Positions 21,101 to 31,185 of a stretch of 64,000 nucleotides of DNA are shown here, one piece after another. Position 1 is the stretch's first letter; every line of letters starts with the position of its first letter. This DNA comes from Halichondria panicea (lineage: Eukaryota; Porifera; Demospongiae; Suberitida; Halichondriidae). Below the pieces are notes generated by a model. That model made no database searches. It was given only the letters and a program-made list of their open reading frames with translations, and had not been told where the DNA came from. The DNA lies in assembly GCF_963675165.1 (NCBI RefSeq), contig NC_087378.1, positions 5,451,205 through 5,515,204 of the forward strand. Direction: 5' to 3'. Both the position numbers and the translations under genes were made by a program.

Positions 21101-24091
21101 AGTGGGAGGGTATAAACTTTCGCGGAATGACCATTAGAAAGGTTTTCGCGGATTTAATGTTTGCGGATTAGCAGCCTTTCTTGCAGCATGCATGCATGCG
21201 ATATTAAATTCATGGTTCGCGGTAGATGCTTGATCGGCGAAATACCCTCGAATTATACCCACTATAAATTGCAACGGCAAGCCAACTAACAGCGTTCATA
21301 TAGGCTTCTAGCCACATTCTGATTTAACCTATTATAAACGGGTATACTAATTTTAGTGAATTAGGAAATTTGTAATTAACGCTAAATTATAATGAATCTC
21401 ATAAAAAAAACTTTTTTTTCAGATAATGTACTTTTGAAAATCCCAAACTTTCCATTCAACCTCATCTTTGACAAAATATGCTACAAATTCACCAAAATTT
21501 GTACCCTAAAACCAGAGAAAAATCTAAAATTACTACATGTTTATAATAGTAACCTTAAGGTACTTACCTCGATAGTTTAGTGAAGGCTTGTTGCAGTCTC
21601 TTCAGAATCGTTCGTAGCATCGTTTGTCCGCACAACGTCTCTGTTCGAAATTTGACCATCAGTCTTTGTAGTCCCCCTTTTTCTATTTTGATTCTTCATT
21701 GGCAGGAAATACACATTACTAAACTTATAATTTTATCATCATCGATCTATGCTTCTCTCCTTGAATTTCTGCTTCCAGTAAGCTCTTCTTCATAACATTC
21801 TAAAATATGCCTCAAATCATTTAAGCACTCAGATGCTTGTGTGATTGATTCTACATGGCAGCCTTAGCAAACGTAATATTATAGTAGCAGTAATAATCGC
21901 ATCTTCTTTTGTATTCAGTTGATAACAGGTGCTCTAAGCCATGGGTTCAGTCCAGCCTTTGTATAGAGTGATAGCATTTAACATATATGGCATACTCAAA
22001 TTGGATGTTTCATACATCTAGCTTGTCCTTTTAGCCTTTTATTTTGTTTGAAATATGTGATTCATTTTTGTCTGTTCAGGTTGGACTCTCGATGCCAAGA
22101 AATACCCTCAGTCAGTCTCAAGCCAAAATCACATCTACCCATTTGGATGCCCCACAAACCAACACTGAACATGCGAATGAAACGGGTTCTGAGGATAACA
22201 CTGGTTCTGATAATGATACAGATTACACAAAAGTTTCATCTTCGGAGGTTGCTAAACATTTGCCAAAACAAATCAATGAAGCCCCAATGGATCAGCATAA
22301 CGAACGGCGTGCTCGCCGACTCTTGGGCAAGGAAGACAAGACAACCTATACCCCAGCACCATACCAGTCACTCTATCGTCAGTCGCCACACAAAATGGGG
22401 CGGAGCAGACGAGATGGCCGCAGTAGACGGAAAGAAGAACAGCTCCCCGATACTAAGGCGACTGATTCACCCCTGCTGCAGGTGACCTATGATGACCCCA
22501 AAAGCAGAAAGAAGAGAGAGAAACTACTGCCTATGATTCACAGGTGAGAACAGGGTTGTCATTCTTTTCACGTACGTTTGATTTGATACCTTACGTGGGT
22601 ATATTTTCACAGGTATACAATTGTCGGCAATTTCACTGTTTAGCTCATTTTGCTAGTATTAAATTCTGCTAAAGTTGTGAAATTAATAGTGTTTCTAATT
22701 ACTCGCAAGTGTTTTAATGAGATTCATTGCATTTTCCGATTATCTGTGAGTACAATTTTTTGCAATTTTGAAATAACATAATTGCTAGGTCCATTCGTAT
22801 CGAGTATAGTTCCTACCGTATATCATATATTGTCCCTTATTATGGATTGACAGAAGCTGTTTTGTGTTTGTTGTTGCAGAGAAGACAAGTTGAAAGCCCA
22901 TGGACTTGATCCAAAGGAAATAAGTGAAGCTGCTGGAGATGACACATCTCCAAAAATCATAGATCGTCTGCTCAGTGAAAACAAACAACAAGCAATGAAA
23001 CCTAAACCTTCCAATGATTCCGAAATATATAGTAACACACTTGTTGACGATGATGACCTCCTCCCAAGCACTCCCGCTATTTCTATAGTAACCCACGCTA
23101 GTCAAGGGGGAGGGGTTCAGCAACTGTATGATGAGAGAAACACCAACATCACTACCAGGGTGAGTGCTGTTACATGTGTATTCAATGGAGATTCGTCAAG
23201 CCTCGTCTAAATCATGAACCTTTGATTTCTGTCTAAGTTTAATGTGTATGACCTTGCATGGGGCCCCTATTACAATCATGTATATATACGTATAATATAG
23301 TTTCAGCATTGTAATGCCTCAAGGCTTAACCAGAAAGCATACTGTGTGTGTTATTCAGTTGTTACTGCTCAACGATTAAATAAGGAAAGTACAGATTCTC
23401 TTTGTTGTGGTCAGCCACTGCATGTGTTTGAAGAGATTGAGAAGCTGCTGTGTGCATGCCATTTAATGGCAAGAAAGATTAGCAGTCTACTGCTCCGGCC
23501 CTCCCCCAAGCCATAGTAGTCTGGCCACCCTATTTAATTTGAACTTTACACTGGGCATGGAAATTAAGCTGTGTGTTTTCTTCAGAATCGTTTATAGCAT
23601 CATCTGTTTTCACAAAAATCTATTAAGGTAACAGCCTTGCATTAAAGCGATAGTTAGCTACAAGAGTAAGAAAACAGCAGCAGCCATTGTGAACTCTGAC
23701 CTCCGCAGATCTATACCCCTCTTTTAGTTGATAAAATTTACTAAAGTTCTGTTATTGAAATTCTGTCGCCATTAAGCTAGGATCCTAGCTCTTCCGTAAT
23801 TAACACTTTTGTTTTGCTTCAAAGCATTATTGAGCACTCGGGCGTGCTTGTGTGAGATTACATGTACATGTATGGCACAGCCTCTTATTGCTGTAGTAGC
23901 AGCAGTAATGTGATGTTTTTTTGTAGGCAGAAGAAATCGTCAGAGGAAGTGGTGCGTTCAGTGTCAGAGAAAGTGGTACGTTGTCGGGAGAAAGAGACTA
24001 CACCCGTCCTCAATCAGATGGAGTTCTCTCAATGAGTACAAGGCAACTCCCTTGCACGAAATGTTCGCTCAAATTAACTCACTTCCACTAA
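1..24091 (+). CDS. Unrecognised giant gene built from amplified exons (5' end outside window)
   Basis: I do not recognise this protein. The visible exons are 1-199, then 32 exons of 81 nt from 821 to 15515, then four exon pairs (15799-16274/16499-16769, 17886-18361/18586-18856, 19977-20452/20685-20955, 22080-22543/22880-23159), then the terminal exon 23927-24091 with stop TAA. Every junction shows AG at the acceptor and GT at the donor except one GC donor at 3669. Phases are 0-0 for the 81-nt exons and 0-2/2-0 for the pairs, so one frame runs through about 1,979 codons without a stop. The protein is hydrophilic: 27-residue repeats, then segments with an acidic stretch (GDETGSGDDTDSDNFNDSDT) and basic clusters (RSRRDGRSKRKG, NRRKKREKLL). 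No signal peptide or membrane segment is visible. A long, disordered, possibly nuclear protein is inference. Exons stay in frame while introns vary, which favours real coding. Confidence 0.78.
2439..2863. mobile_element. Miniature inverted-repeat element, TA target duplication
   Basis: The 425-bp insert sits between an A exon and a B exon of the array. Its ends are cagtagattctcg and cgagagtctactg, and TA dinucleotides flank it (2437-2438, 2864-2865). Sister introns read caaaattacttagtc across the empty site. A relative with the same ends is at 59670-59986, and a right-end fragment lies near 26812-26952 inside a POLM intron. TA duplication suggests a Tc1/mariner-type transposase; no coding region is present. 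Confidence 0.85.
3044..6387 (+). repeat. Recent tandem duplication of a six-exon block (~1.66-1.68 kb)
   Basis: Exons starting at 3044, 3313, 3588, 3834, 4080 and 4421 correspond in order to 4706, 4975, 5250, 5514, 5760 and 6113. Offsets are 1662, 1662, 1662, 1680, 1680 and 1692 nt. Intron sequence is nearly identical over much of the block. The block holds two A-B-C sets, so copying has occurred at the six-exon level on top of the three-exon periodicity. A more diverged relative spans about 1099-2338 at offsets of roughly 2.1-2.2 kb, part of which comes from the transposon at 2439-2863. Confidence 0.85.
8502..9029. mobile_element. 528-bp miniature inverted-repeat element, TA target duplication
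   Basis: Left end ccgtagaaactggatta and right end taatccagtttctacga are inverted repeats of about 22 bp with two mismatches. TA flanks at 8500-8501 and 9030-9031. The equivalent intron elsewhere reads ctgtaggagtatgacatc, showing the empty site. It lies in the intron between exons 8360-8440 and 9235-9315. No ORF of note. Confidence 0.85.
9475..9629. mobile_element. Fragment of the ccgtatag-type miniature element
   Basis: The text beginning at ccatatagcgcaacatttt matches the left part of the elements at 10333 and 45281 (shared aggcacttatatttcgt, aatgttcgtgggatgactgc). The right end is missing. It sits where a type B exon is expected between the A exon at 9235 and the C exon at 9782; that B exon is absent. 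Confidence 0.6.
10333..10542. mobile_element. ccgtatag-type miniature inverted-repeat element
   Basis: It begins ccgtatgtgcaaaatttt and ends aaaatttatcgctata, imperfect inverted ends in TA context. It is inserted in the intron before the B exon at 10576. Related copies are 36363-36568, 45281-45505 and the fragment at 9475. Confidence 0.65.
10706..11299 (-). pseudogene. Reverse transcriptase fragment
   Basis: Reading the minus strand from 11299, the ORF ends TSDKPHTSPLGLVPKAH at an in-frame TAG near 10905. The same frame continues directly with NKWRLICDLSAPYG and VNDGI, the N-terminal fingers region of a reverse transcriptase. Further on, a short tandem duplication (gtaaac repeated) shifts the frame before the LIKLDL motif A region, and the fragment ends near 10706 before the catalytic YxDD region. 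This is a dead, truncated copy. Confidence 0.7.
11362..11494. mobile_element. Small inverted-repeat element (agtggcggatcca ends)
   Basis: Left end cagtggcggatccagg and right end tagatccgccactg are inverted repeats about 133 bp apart. The agtggcggatcc terminus resembles those of hAT-like miniature elements. It is nested in the decayed retroelement. Confidence 0.55.
12275..12747. repeat. Fold-back element with ~45-bp inverted ends
   Basis: Positions 12275-12319 (agtctcatggatcagcccc to gagcactc) recur as a near-perfect reverse complement at 12703-12747. The interior of about 380 bp contains a (GA)n run near 12583-12600. It interrupts the retroelement between its gag-like and RT parts. Confidence 0.8.
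12747..12966 (-). pseudogene. Possible gag-like remnant
   Basis: A 73-codon minus-strand ORF contains SPAEAPIPQKLSTKF and LRELLADNISVLEQL. The pattern of a short Pro-rich segment followed by ELL-x-DNI resembles the downstream part of ORF1 in the retroelement family suggested for this insert. Position and strand agree with that ORF1, but the ORF is short and the family assignment is from memory. Confidence 0.35.
13344..13926. repeat. Long inverted repeat (fold-back) of ~580 bp
   Basis: The left arm starting tatggtgtgtaatcaatgac and the right arm ending gtcattgattacacaccata are reverse complements over at least 100 bp. Weaker complementarity continues toward a centre near 13625. Each arm contains direct repeats built on cagaaaatcatacccatgc-like units, so the whole could fold into a long hairpin. 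It is nested in the retroelement insert. Confidence 0.8.
14296..14766 (-). CDS. Gag-like ORF1 of the inserted retroelement
   Basis: The 156-codon ORF starts MPRGKRTRTTRSTATGRR, a basic N terminus. It continues with a Pro/Ala stretch (PPAPPAPPPAQPDF), a short helix-like segment (TAFLHIIRNEVRAELEAQR), and a long Gln-rich tail. Low complexity with a basic start is typical of ORF1 proteins of retroelements. It is co-oriented with the RT fragment 3 kb downstream. No zinc knuckle is visible. The function is inferred only from position and composition. Confidence 0.5.
   Translation of the reverse strand: MPRGKRTRTTRSTATGRRSTRAATQNNSTATPPGQVVSITAGQPPAPPAPPPAQPDFTAFLHIIRNEVRAELEAQRVAASSLPVSTQSQDPQEPANSLPQLQQHPSQQQTPLTSGQQRQSTLQQQVMPIAQTVQPPQYQPTRDRDVHPHHSPRFVL
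15003..15143. repeat. Inverted repeat at the edge of the retroelement insert
   Basis: The segment 15003-15036 (aggaggtacgacaggcgcgg, gtgcagctcaag) is repeated in reverse complement at 15110-15143. The spacer of about 75 bp contains CpG-rich sequence. It lies just before the host intron resumes near 15170. Confidence 0.75.
16913..17097. mobile_element. Small element carried in every cassette intron (copies 1-3)
   Basis: The segment starts near tagtgggagggtataaact and ends near ttatacccgcta, giving short imperfect inverted ends in TA context. The interior has repeated cgcggatttaatgtttgcgg-like text. Equivalent copies begin near 19000 and 21090. Its presence at the same place in three cassettes shows it inserted before the cassette amplification. 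Confidence 0.55.
23927..24091 (+). CDS. Terminal exon of the repeat-exon gene
   Basis: After a ttgtag acceptor the exon starts AEEIVRGSGAFSVRESGTLS, a diverged 81-nt-type unit with a partial internal duplication of its core. It then runs through GERDYTRPQSDGVLSMSTRQ into a short unique tail rich in Cys, Lys and His, and stops at TAA 24089-24091. The reading frame continues from the preceding phase-0 exon. The usual donor after the repeat unit has changed (ctcaatgagt in place of ctcagggtgagt), which would explain how an internal exon became terminal. No convincing AATAAA was seen just downstream. Confidence 0.75.
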   Translation, partial: AEEIVRGSGAFSVRESGTLSGERDYTRPQSDGVLSMSTRQLPCTKCSLKLTHFH

Positions 24092-25436
24092 AAACAGAAA
24101 AGTACATAGTAAAAATAGTAAGGGCTATGTAGGTAGGCCTTGTATAATTATAGCTGCATATACGCTGTACTATATAGTGAACCGTCTCTTTCCCATGTTC
24201 ATTGCATAATGGTTCCACTTAATTATAATGTTACTCCTACATGTAGCAGTTTATTTTTTTGTTATTTAACATTAATTTTGTTTGGGTTCTCGACCTATAG
24301 CTAGTGCTTGTTTTATTTACCTATCACATGTAAGTTGTGTCGTACCTCCTATTTAATATCTATTATCTGCAGCCATTGAATTTTCGACATCCTCTTTAGT
24401 ATCAATTGTAGGAAATCATTTCCCACTCTTTTTCACCGATATCTACATGCCTCGATCCCCAGGCCGCACTTCTTCTAATCCGCTATAGCACTATGCGTGC
24501 TTGTTGCCCAGTGAGTGGGCAGATAAAAGCAATCCAGTGCTGTAACTGTATGTATAATAGCTCCCACCCAGTAACTCATTTGGTCCCTTTTATAGGCTAC
24601 TTCCTTTTGCACTAATTGTGGGAAAGCAAAACTAAGAATTTACTATGGAATTATGCAAAACTAATGAATTCACTCAAAACACATGTCTTTGACAAAAAAA
24701 AGAGTTTGACGTCATTGGGCAACAATTTAGTTATTGGAGGTGCCCTCGTGCAACACACCAAATATTAGCCTCGATTCCAGGTCGATTAAAATAAGTATTT
24801 TAATGCGGCTTGGAATTTAGGCTAGCCAAATATTGCATGTTACACTCATGCTGGGAAATAACTAATACATGTGACTAAGGGCGTATAAAAGAAGCGAGGG
24901 CATGCAACTCACTATCTATCTAGTGCATGTAGTTAGCACTTCATGCAAATTCACACATTCCTCCGCCCACGTTTGAACTCTGCTCATTTGCTGTTGTATG
25001 CCCTCTCTTCTTTTATATATACGCCCTTGATGTGACACTGTTGTAATTATTATACATGACATAAATATAGTCTGCTCTAGCTGCCTTTGCCCTCCTACAA
25101 CAGTGAGCAATTTTTTCCTTTTGTTACATTAATTATAGAACGATCTTGCTTTTTGGAGAGTGTGATTCTGGATTCTGCCTTCGCATGCAGCAAAATTAAT
25201 TAATTAATGCAAAAATGTTCATAGTGATAATTTATACTGAATGATAGATAGAATTAGTTATGTAGCTTTGACACCTCACCGAGGCATCAGCACCTGCGGT
25301 GCTTTCATTGAACTAAAACAGGTAAAAATGCAGAAATATGGCTAGGCCTCTTTATATGATATAATGTACACCGTTTCTTTACAATTTTGTGACTCTGTAT
25401 ATGATTCTGTTGAAAGCTGATCTGAATCACGTACTC
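24092..25436. other. Intergenic region between the repeat-exon gene and POLM
   Basis: No gene is supported. It contains a miniature inverted-repeat element at 24877-25028 and, at about 25199-25310, an end fragment of the atgcctcggtg family (caccgaggcatcagcacctg). The genes on either side converge, so their 3' ends face each other here. Confidence 0.7.
24877..25028. mobile_element. Miniature element with aagggcgtata ends
   Basis: Left end aagggcgtataaaagaagcg and right end cttcttttatatatacgccc are inverted repeats. It is a small relative of the element at 33471-33980. Confidence 0.65.
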
Positions 25437-28400
25437 TCAGCAGTTTCTCTCCCATGGTTCTCTGTACTCCAGCTTCAGAAGGGAGAACACTTCCTTTTCC
25501 GTGGTAGCCACTAGAGATTTATTCTATGATCAAAATGAGCCATTATTAGATACATAAAAATTAATAGCGGCTGAGCAATCGTATCAACTCACCTGTGCAA
25601 TATTATTGTTGAGTACATGATAACAAAAGCTGACCGCCATTTAGATATTGAGAATGAGGAAGTAATGACATCATAGTTATCAATCAACCCACCTGAGCAA
25701 TATCATAGATACCGTGTGCATTCACTGTCATGTTTAACTCGTTGGCAGAGTAGCGTCTCAGGGATCGGTTGAATTGCTGTACAAGATTAAAAGCCAAGTA
25801 GTGTCAAATAGACTGATAAAATTACTTCAGCCCACCCACAGAGAGAGGCTAACATTCTGTGACAAAAGACGTACCCAAGAAGAAGGAAAAAGCAACAAAT
25901 TACTAGTGCTACATTGTACCATCTTACGTAAATACATAATTGCCTCTAAACTGTACACGATACCAAGGGCGTATACTTCTCTGTATACGCCCTTGACAAT
26001 ACGGCGTAACAAATTTAATAATTCTATGACATGCGTACCTTTGAGCCTGTCCAACTGACTAGAGCGAATGGGTACTGTTCTGGAGGAGAAACAACAAAGT
26101 CCACTCGTTTCACAAGACATGGAGCTTTCCTCTCCTCATGTTCTTCAACATCATTGGTAGTGGTAGTAGTGTCACTAGAATGTGGCAATCTAAGTATGCA
26201 AAACGCTTTGTTCAGGTTGTCAAATTTCACTCGTCTGAAATAAAGACACAAAATACAATAGTGTAGGGTATGACAATTACAGTAAAACCTCCTGACCAAC
26301 TCCGAAGAGTAACACCCACTATATAAAACGGCAACGAACTCAGGTCTGAATTAACATTTAAAAAGTTGCTTGGAAACAAGAAATCTGGCGAGAGCATAAC
26401 TCTAATCCGTTCTAACATCATTCACATGCACATTTTTTGCGCAACGTTTTTTGGCTGGTAGCTTCCACTCAATTTGGTGGTTTTCCGGGCCAGTCCTAGC
26501 AATTTTTCACATTGCTGGTGATATGTTCAATTCCCTACATACAGTAAGTCATGCTGGGGGACAATTAAATTTTGACCGTGCATTTTGTGCAAGCTAGCTA
26601 TGAGTATTGGCTGAATGTTGAGTGTTTCCTAATACATGCAGTGTTGAGCACAGGCATATGTACAGTCATAATTATGGTGACATGGAAGTGGTGATGTGGT
26701 GCTGGTATATGGACCTGGAACACAGTCTAGACATCTCCTATGTCAATTGTGATGCTGATGTAATAATAGCTGTACATGTTCATAACGTTGTACGGACTAG
26801 AGTTATGCTCTTGACGGATTCCCGCAAAATTAGTCATTAGATTCGAGATAGGGTTGTTTTTTTAGCTGTGGCTATTTTCTGAAATGAGGCCACCTTGCTA
26901 TTCCGACCAAGCTGCACTGTCACAAGGGTAACTGGATTAACAAGAGTCTACTGTAACTGGGCGTGGCCCGGAACCCGTCAGGCCCGGCACCCGTTCTGAC
27001 GGGTGCCGGGCCGTGCTCAGCTAAGTCTACTGTATCACATTTCAGCAAGAGGACTGCTGTGACTATCGACTGACAATATTAATTCACCGGTTCTTTCCCT
27101 GTGTTGGAGGGGTATGGAAATGGCCCATGCTCACATGTGCTATGTTTTTTCCACTAGTAACGTCAGAGTGAACTAGAACATCCTACGAGAGAAACAACAA
27201 CTACTTTAATACAATACTAGCTCTCATTTGACTGTGCACAATAATATTAAGTGGTTCTGCTGAAATTCCCTAAGTGTCAAATGTGTGGTCTGACCTGCTT
27301 GCGTAGTTCGCTGAGCAGTATGGTCAACAGAGTGTCAGTAATTGTGTGGTCGGGATTTGTCAGTAGGAGATCTATGTCATGGCCATGAGCCTTTCCCCTG
27401 GATCAATTACACGTTCAATCAAAAGCATTCTTCTCCTGGTCTATTTAACACATTGCAACAAATCTGCATAGGTACATTATTTTACTGAGTCACAGTATGC
27501 ACGCTTGCCTACCATAATTATTGGTACTCCAGTGGCTGCAATTCAAACATACAAACTCGTTCACCTTCGATATCCTCCTACAGCCTCCACACTGGTTCCA
27601 GAGGCACAGACATCGACCAGCCTCTGTACGTAGCCGGTTATCATCTCTGTCTCCTCTCTTGTCACTGGAACAGAAAGGTGCTCATAGTAAACAAGCCCTA
27701 ACTTCTGGGTTTTGGTCAATTGGAGCTCCTTAGAGGTCTGAATATCGTTGATTGACCTTAAAAGAGAAAGGGAGAGACACAGCAGCAGTTGTGCTGATGT
27801 ATTTCTCGTCAAGGGCATTATAGTACCGTACGTTATTCTTACTACATGTGAAAGCCAAACGTGTCCAGAGGTTAAATGTAATCTTCTTAGGTATATAGCT
27901 CACCTCAGACCTTTCTGGTACCACTTGTTGGCAGTAACAGAACCACAGCCATACACACTTGTGAACAGCTGTGTGTTAGAGGGAGGAAACATTACTCACA
28001 AATAATTATAGCTAACACAGCTGGCCTCAAAGAGATCATTGACCCGTCACCCCCGACTCCCACACTCCTATACTAGCTAGAAGTCAACTACAGCTGATAG
28101 AGAACAGTTAAGAAAAAACTGCTGTCAGGGTTTCCTACAGGGGGGGGGATTATGCCATAACACACTGTGTACGGCCTGGGTCACACCAATCAGACACCTT
28201 ATTCATAACAACTATTTCAATAGTGAATCACAGGATGAACTTCTACTCCATTTCCTCTAATTCACTGCGATTCCAGAGCAATTTTTTTTCAAGTCAGGTG
28301 TCGCTGAGGTTGCCATTTTTTTTATGAGCTTTGTCTAGGAAAAGCTTTGCTCTATCAATGCAGTAGCCACAGGAATAGACACAGCTGCTTTATCTATCTA

Positions 28401-31001
28401 AGCTGACTCGTACCATTAAATCGTTTTAGCACCAGGCACATTAAATTGTCACCGCTGAATTAACAAAACTGTGTTACCGCTGCAAATTTTTCATTCCACG
28501 ATACAATTTGTACTTCATGAAAACCCTAACTCTAACACTGACACCTCAGTTCCTAAGAATGCACCAGATGCGATATCAAACAGTCTAAAAAACAAAAATT
28601 TCCTGGGGGAGATTGCCCCCAACCCAACCCTGATGGCCATGTGCCTGAGCACACGGATATCCAGCTTGCCCCCTTATTTTTCTGAAATGTGCCCCCCTCC
28701 CCACCCTCCTGTCCATTGCTGCCTACCTCCATGCACTGAAACCACTCGCTTCTCCTACACTCTTCCACCTCTTGACACAAGCCGGTGCTGAGAATGTCCT
28801 GTACAGTATATAGGGTGTGTATTGAATACAAAACTGAATTCCACTACTCAAGACAATTACCGGTACAACAATTAATGCGGCCTTGTACACCCTAACACAA
28901 TGATACACTATACTACATGTATATGTAATATTCAGCAGTGTGTGAATCAGATCATTGTGCCTTACCTGTATCACTTGACTGGAGTGCTTGCCTATTCTAG
29001 GCAGATGTGTGATTTGTCCAATGTCCACAACCTTCCTGCAATCACAAAGTAAGACTTCAGTGTACAGCCTCTCAAGAGTCTAGTATCGGTATTGGCAGTC
29101 TGCATGGTGCATTCACACACTAAGCAGGATAGAAAATAGTCTAGTGCTCAAAGTACAGTAACTTTACTCTCAATTTATATTCACCTTGGTAGCACCTTTA
29201 GAGTACAGGAAGCTTGTCTAAAGGCCAAAGCACGAGTGTCTCCCTCTTTGTGGTCCAAGTGCTGGTAGTACCTCTCAAGCAATTCAAGAGCATCCTATGT
29301 AGCAATACTGGGAGATTCACAAAAACTACTTCAGCAAATTCTACGTACCGTCAGTATGTGGTTATGATGTTCTAATAAAGTTGCTCTCTGGCATTCATAC
29401 ACCGATATCTGTGGTGGGTAAACACAACACAAATGAATGTTGAAAGCTGCGCTGTGCTAATGACTCTCGGCATGTTTTGCTTGGCTCAAAAAGTATAGGG
29501 TATACAGATGCTTTGTATAATGTTATGTTACGACAAAATATGATTGTGTTTGAATTTCATAAAATAATCTAGAGCGTTTATAGAAGAAGAGCTTAATGAA
29601 ACAGGTCTGATGGCTTGATGAATAATTTTCAAAAAGGTCAATAAATAATTAAAAAGGGAAGTTAACACGCGTGGGCTTAAATGCGCATGCGCAGAAAAAA
29701 GGATGTGTCTGCAAAGGTTAAAGTTTGTAATGGTTGCTGCAGCTTCTGGCAGTACAACTTGCAGCTCTTTTGTGACTTTTGCAGCTAATAGCTAGCGCTT
29801 TAGCACAAGGTTTACTCATAACTTGAATAGAAACTTTGTGCAAGCAGATGATGCTAGGAACGGTTCTGAAGACACTGCAACAAGCCTTCACTGTAAGTAA
29901 AAATAGCCGTAATCGAGAACATAATTATAGCTTAGTTTGCCAATCATAATCCAAGAGAACGTGGCTAGAAGTCTGTTAGTTTTCGTCGCATTGTAACCGT
30001 TGAGCAGTTTACAGCTGGAACAGACGCACACACACACACAGTTAGCTTTACCTTATCCCTCGTGCGGCTACGCCTCGAGGCATAACTATATATACAGTAA
30101 CTTCACCACGTACGGGGTCGTAGGTCGTTACTTTCTCAGCAGCTGTTCTTTGAACAGGAGTTGGTGGTGATATGACTTCCATACTCTTCTGCAGTCTATA
30201 GCGATCTGTAACTAGGACTGGCATGCCCTCCGCAAAAGAGGAGGTCAGCCCTGGAATGAGTGGAAATCAACTACATGTATAATCATACTGGAGCAAATGA
30301 AATCGAAGATCATCTTATTCACTCCTGTCCCAACTAAAGAGACTATCTCTACTTTGAAATAACTGTATTTCCTCGATTAAACACTGAGGCGTCACCTTCC
30401 TAATTCCATGGTGAGGGGTTTAGCATCCAGACACTTAAATCAAGTTCAGACATTAATTTTAATCGAGAAAATATGGTATGTGTCTAAAGAAGGAAGCCGC
30501 AAATCATAGCCATTATTAGTGGTTTCACAACTTACATTCTAGACCAATCACGTCAGCATTGGCTGGTATAACACTGTATCGTGAGAACAACAGGTACTCA
30601 ATCAAAAATTAAAGGTAGGAGACTGAGAGATACACACCTCAGTACAGATGTTAATCGTTCAAAGGGCAGGGTTGTCACTACGTGGGTCACATCTTGGCTG
30701 AAATTAATAATTTAGAATGTCTACCAATGGTCTTCAATATTACGTCATGTCATGTGTCGCAATCATACCTGATGAAATTGGCTACAGAAAAGCCTTTCTT
30801 CTTGGCTATTTCTTTCAGATGGGACAAGTGACCAGAAGATATCTTCTTCTCTACAATGTATATCAGACACTTTGTGGGTTCTTCCGGTCTCTCTAGCTCT
30901 AGCTTCAATTTTTTCAGAGGAGGACTTGAAGTGGATGCTGAGTAGTCACTTTCTGAATAGTGGCAAGGATCATCTAGAACTGTATTTTTAACATTAGACA
31001 T
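25437..31001 (-). CDS. POLM: DNA polymerase mu/TdT-like, family X polymerase
   Basis: Fifteen exons (minus): 30769-31001, 30638-30697, 30536-30573, 30096-30250, 29349-29408, 29185-29294, 28966-29035, 28727-28798, 27904-27968, 27565-27756, 27295-27397, 27088-27182, 26039-26234, 25693-25776, 25437-25523. All phases join to 539 residues (human mu is 494). A BRCT domain (~44-125, CLIYIVEKK, VTHVVTTLPFERL) is followed by 8-kDa and HhH regions (LPRIGKHSSQVIQ; FTSVYGCGSVTANKWYQKGL). The palm GGYRRGKAHGHDIDLLLT carries catalytic Asp359 and Asp361, and KRVDFVV carries the third, Asp463. SWTGSK has the Trp typical of mu/TdT, where beta and lambda have Tyr-Phe, and the loop before the third Asp is long as in mu/TdT. 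Family role: gap filling in non-homologous end joining, in the nucleus. Exon 12 uses a weak donor (CGgtgaat), the least certain junction. Confidence 0.93.
25964..25995. repeat. Minimal hairpin of the aagggcgtata element family
   Basis: caagggcgtatac and gtatacgcccttg are perfect 13-bp inverted repeats with a 6-nt loop, inside a POLM intron. It looks like a miniature element reduced to its ends. A similar remnant is at 36047-36073. Confidence 0.6.
26981..27012. repeat. GC-rich perfect hairpin
   Basis: ggcccggcacccgt and acgggtgccgggcc form a 14-bp perfect inverted repeat around the loop tctg. It is strikingly GC-rich in AT-rich sequence and lies in the POLM intron between exons 26039-26234 and 27088-27182, just after the end of a cagtag-type transposon fragment. 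Confidence 0.85.
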
Positions 31002-31185
31002 AAGGTATTAGTACAACCAGTAGGTTGTACCGTACGTACATAGGATTGACAGTGCTATGGTTATATCTGTTTTCCGAGTGTTTTCAAAATGGCTTGGGGT
31101 CAGAGGTGAAAGGTGGTCCGTTTACGCTCTTTACCAGAATAATGGAACGATCATTATTAACAGTGAATCGAATGTAAAAGAGGGA
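31002..31185. promoter_or_regulatory. Shared 5' region of divergent POLM and SMIM8
   Basis: POLM starts at 31001 on the minus strand and SMIM8 at 31186 on the plus strand, leaving 184 bp. If the in-frame upstream ATG at 31057 of SMIM8 were used, only 55 bp would separate the starts. A bidirectional promoter is inferred from geometry; no TATA box or initiator is obvious. Confidence 0.55.

Larger units (their letters stand above)
15799..24091 (+). repeat. Four tandem copies of a ~2.09 kb two-exon cassette
   Basis: The first exons start at 15799, 17886, 19977 and 22080, giving spacings of 2087, 2091 and 2103 nt. Each cassette holds a 476-nt exon, a short intron of about 224-232 nt (336 nt in copy 4), a 271-nt exon and a long intron of about 1.1 kb. 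Copies 1-3 are almost identical in exons and introns. Copy 4 is diverged: its exons are 464 and 280 nt, so the 12-nt loss and 9-nt gain are both multiples of three and the frame is kept. Each cassette adds 249 residues (248 in copy 4). The long introns of copies 1-3 carry a small inverted-repeat element and the flanks of a lost 81-nt exon. Confidence 0.9.

Noticed and set aside
31057..31185. Upstream in-frame ATG adding 43 residues to SMIM8
   Set aside because: The extra segment has no match to the short family N terminus and would leave only 55 bp to the POLM start; kept as a possibility, not as the call.
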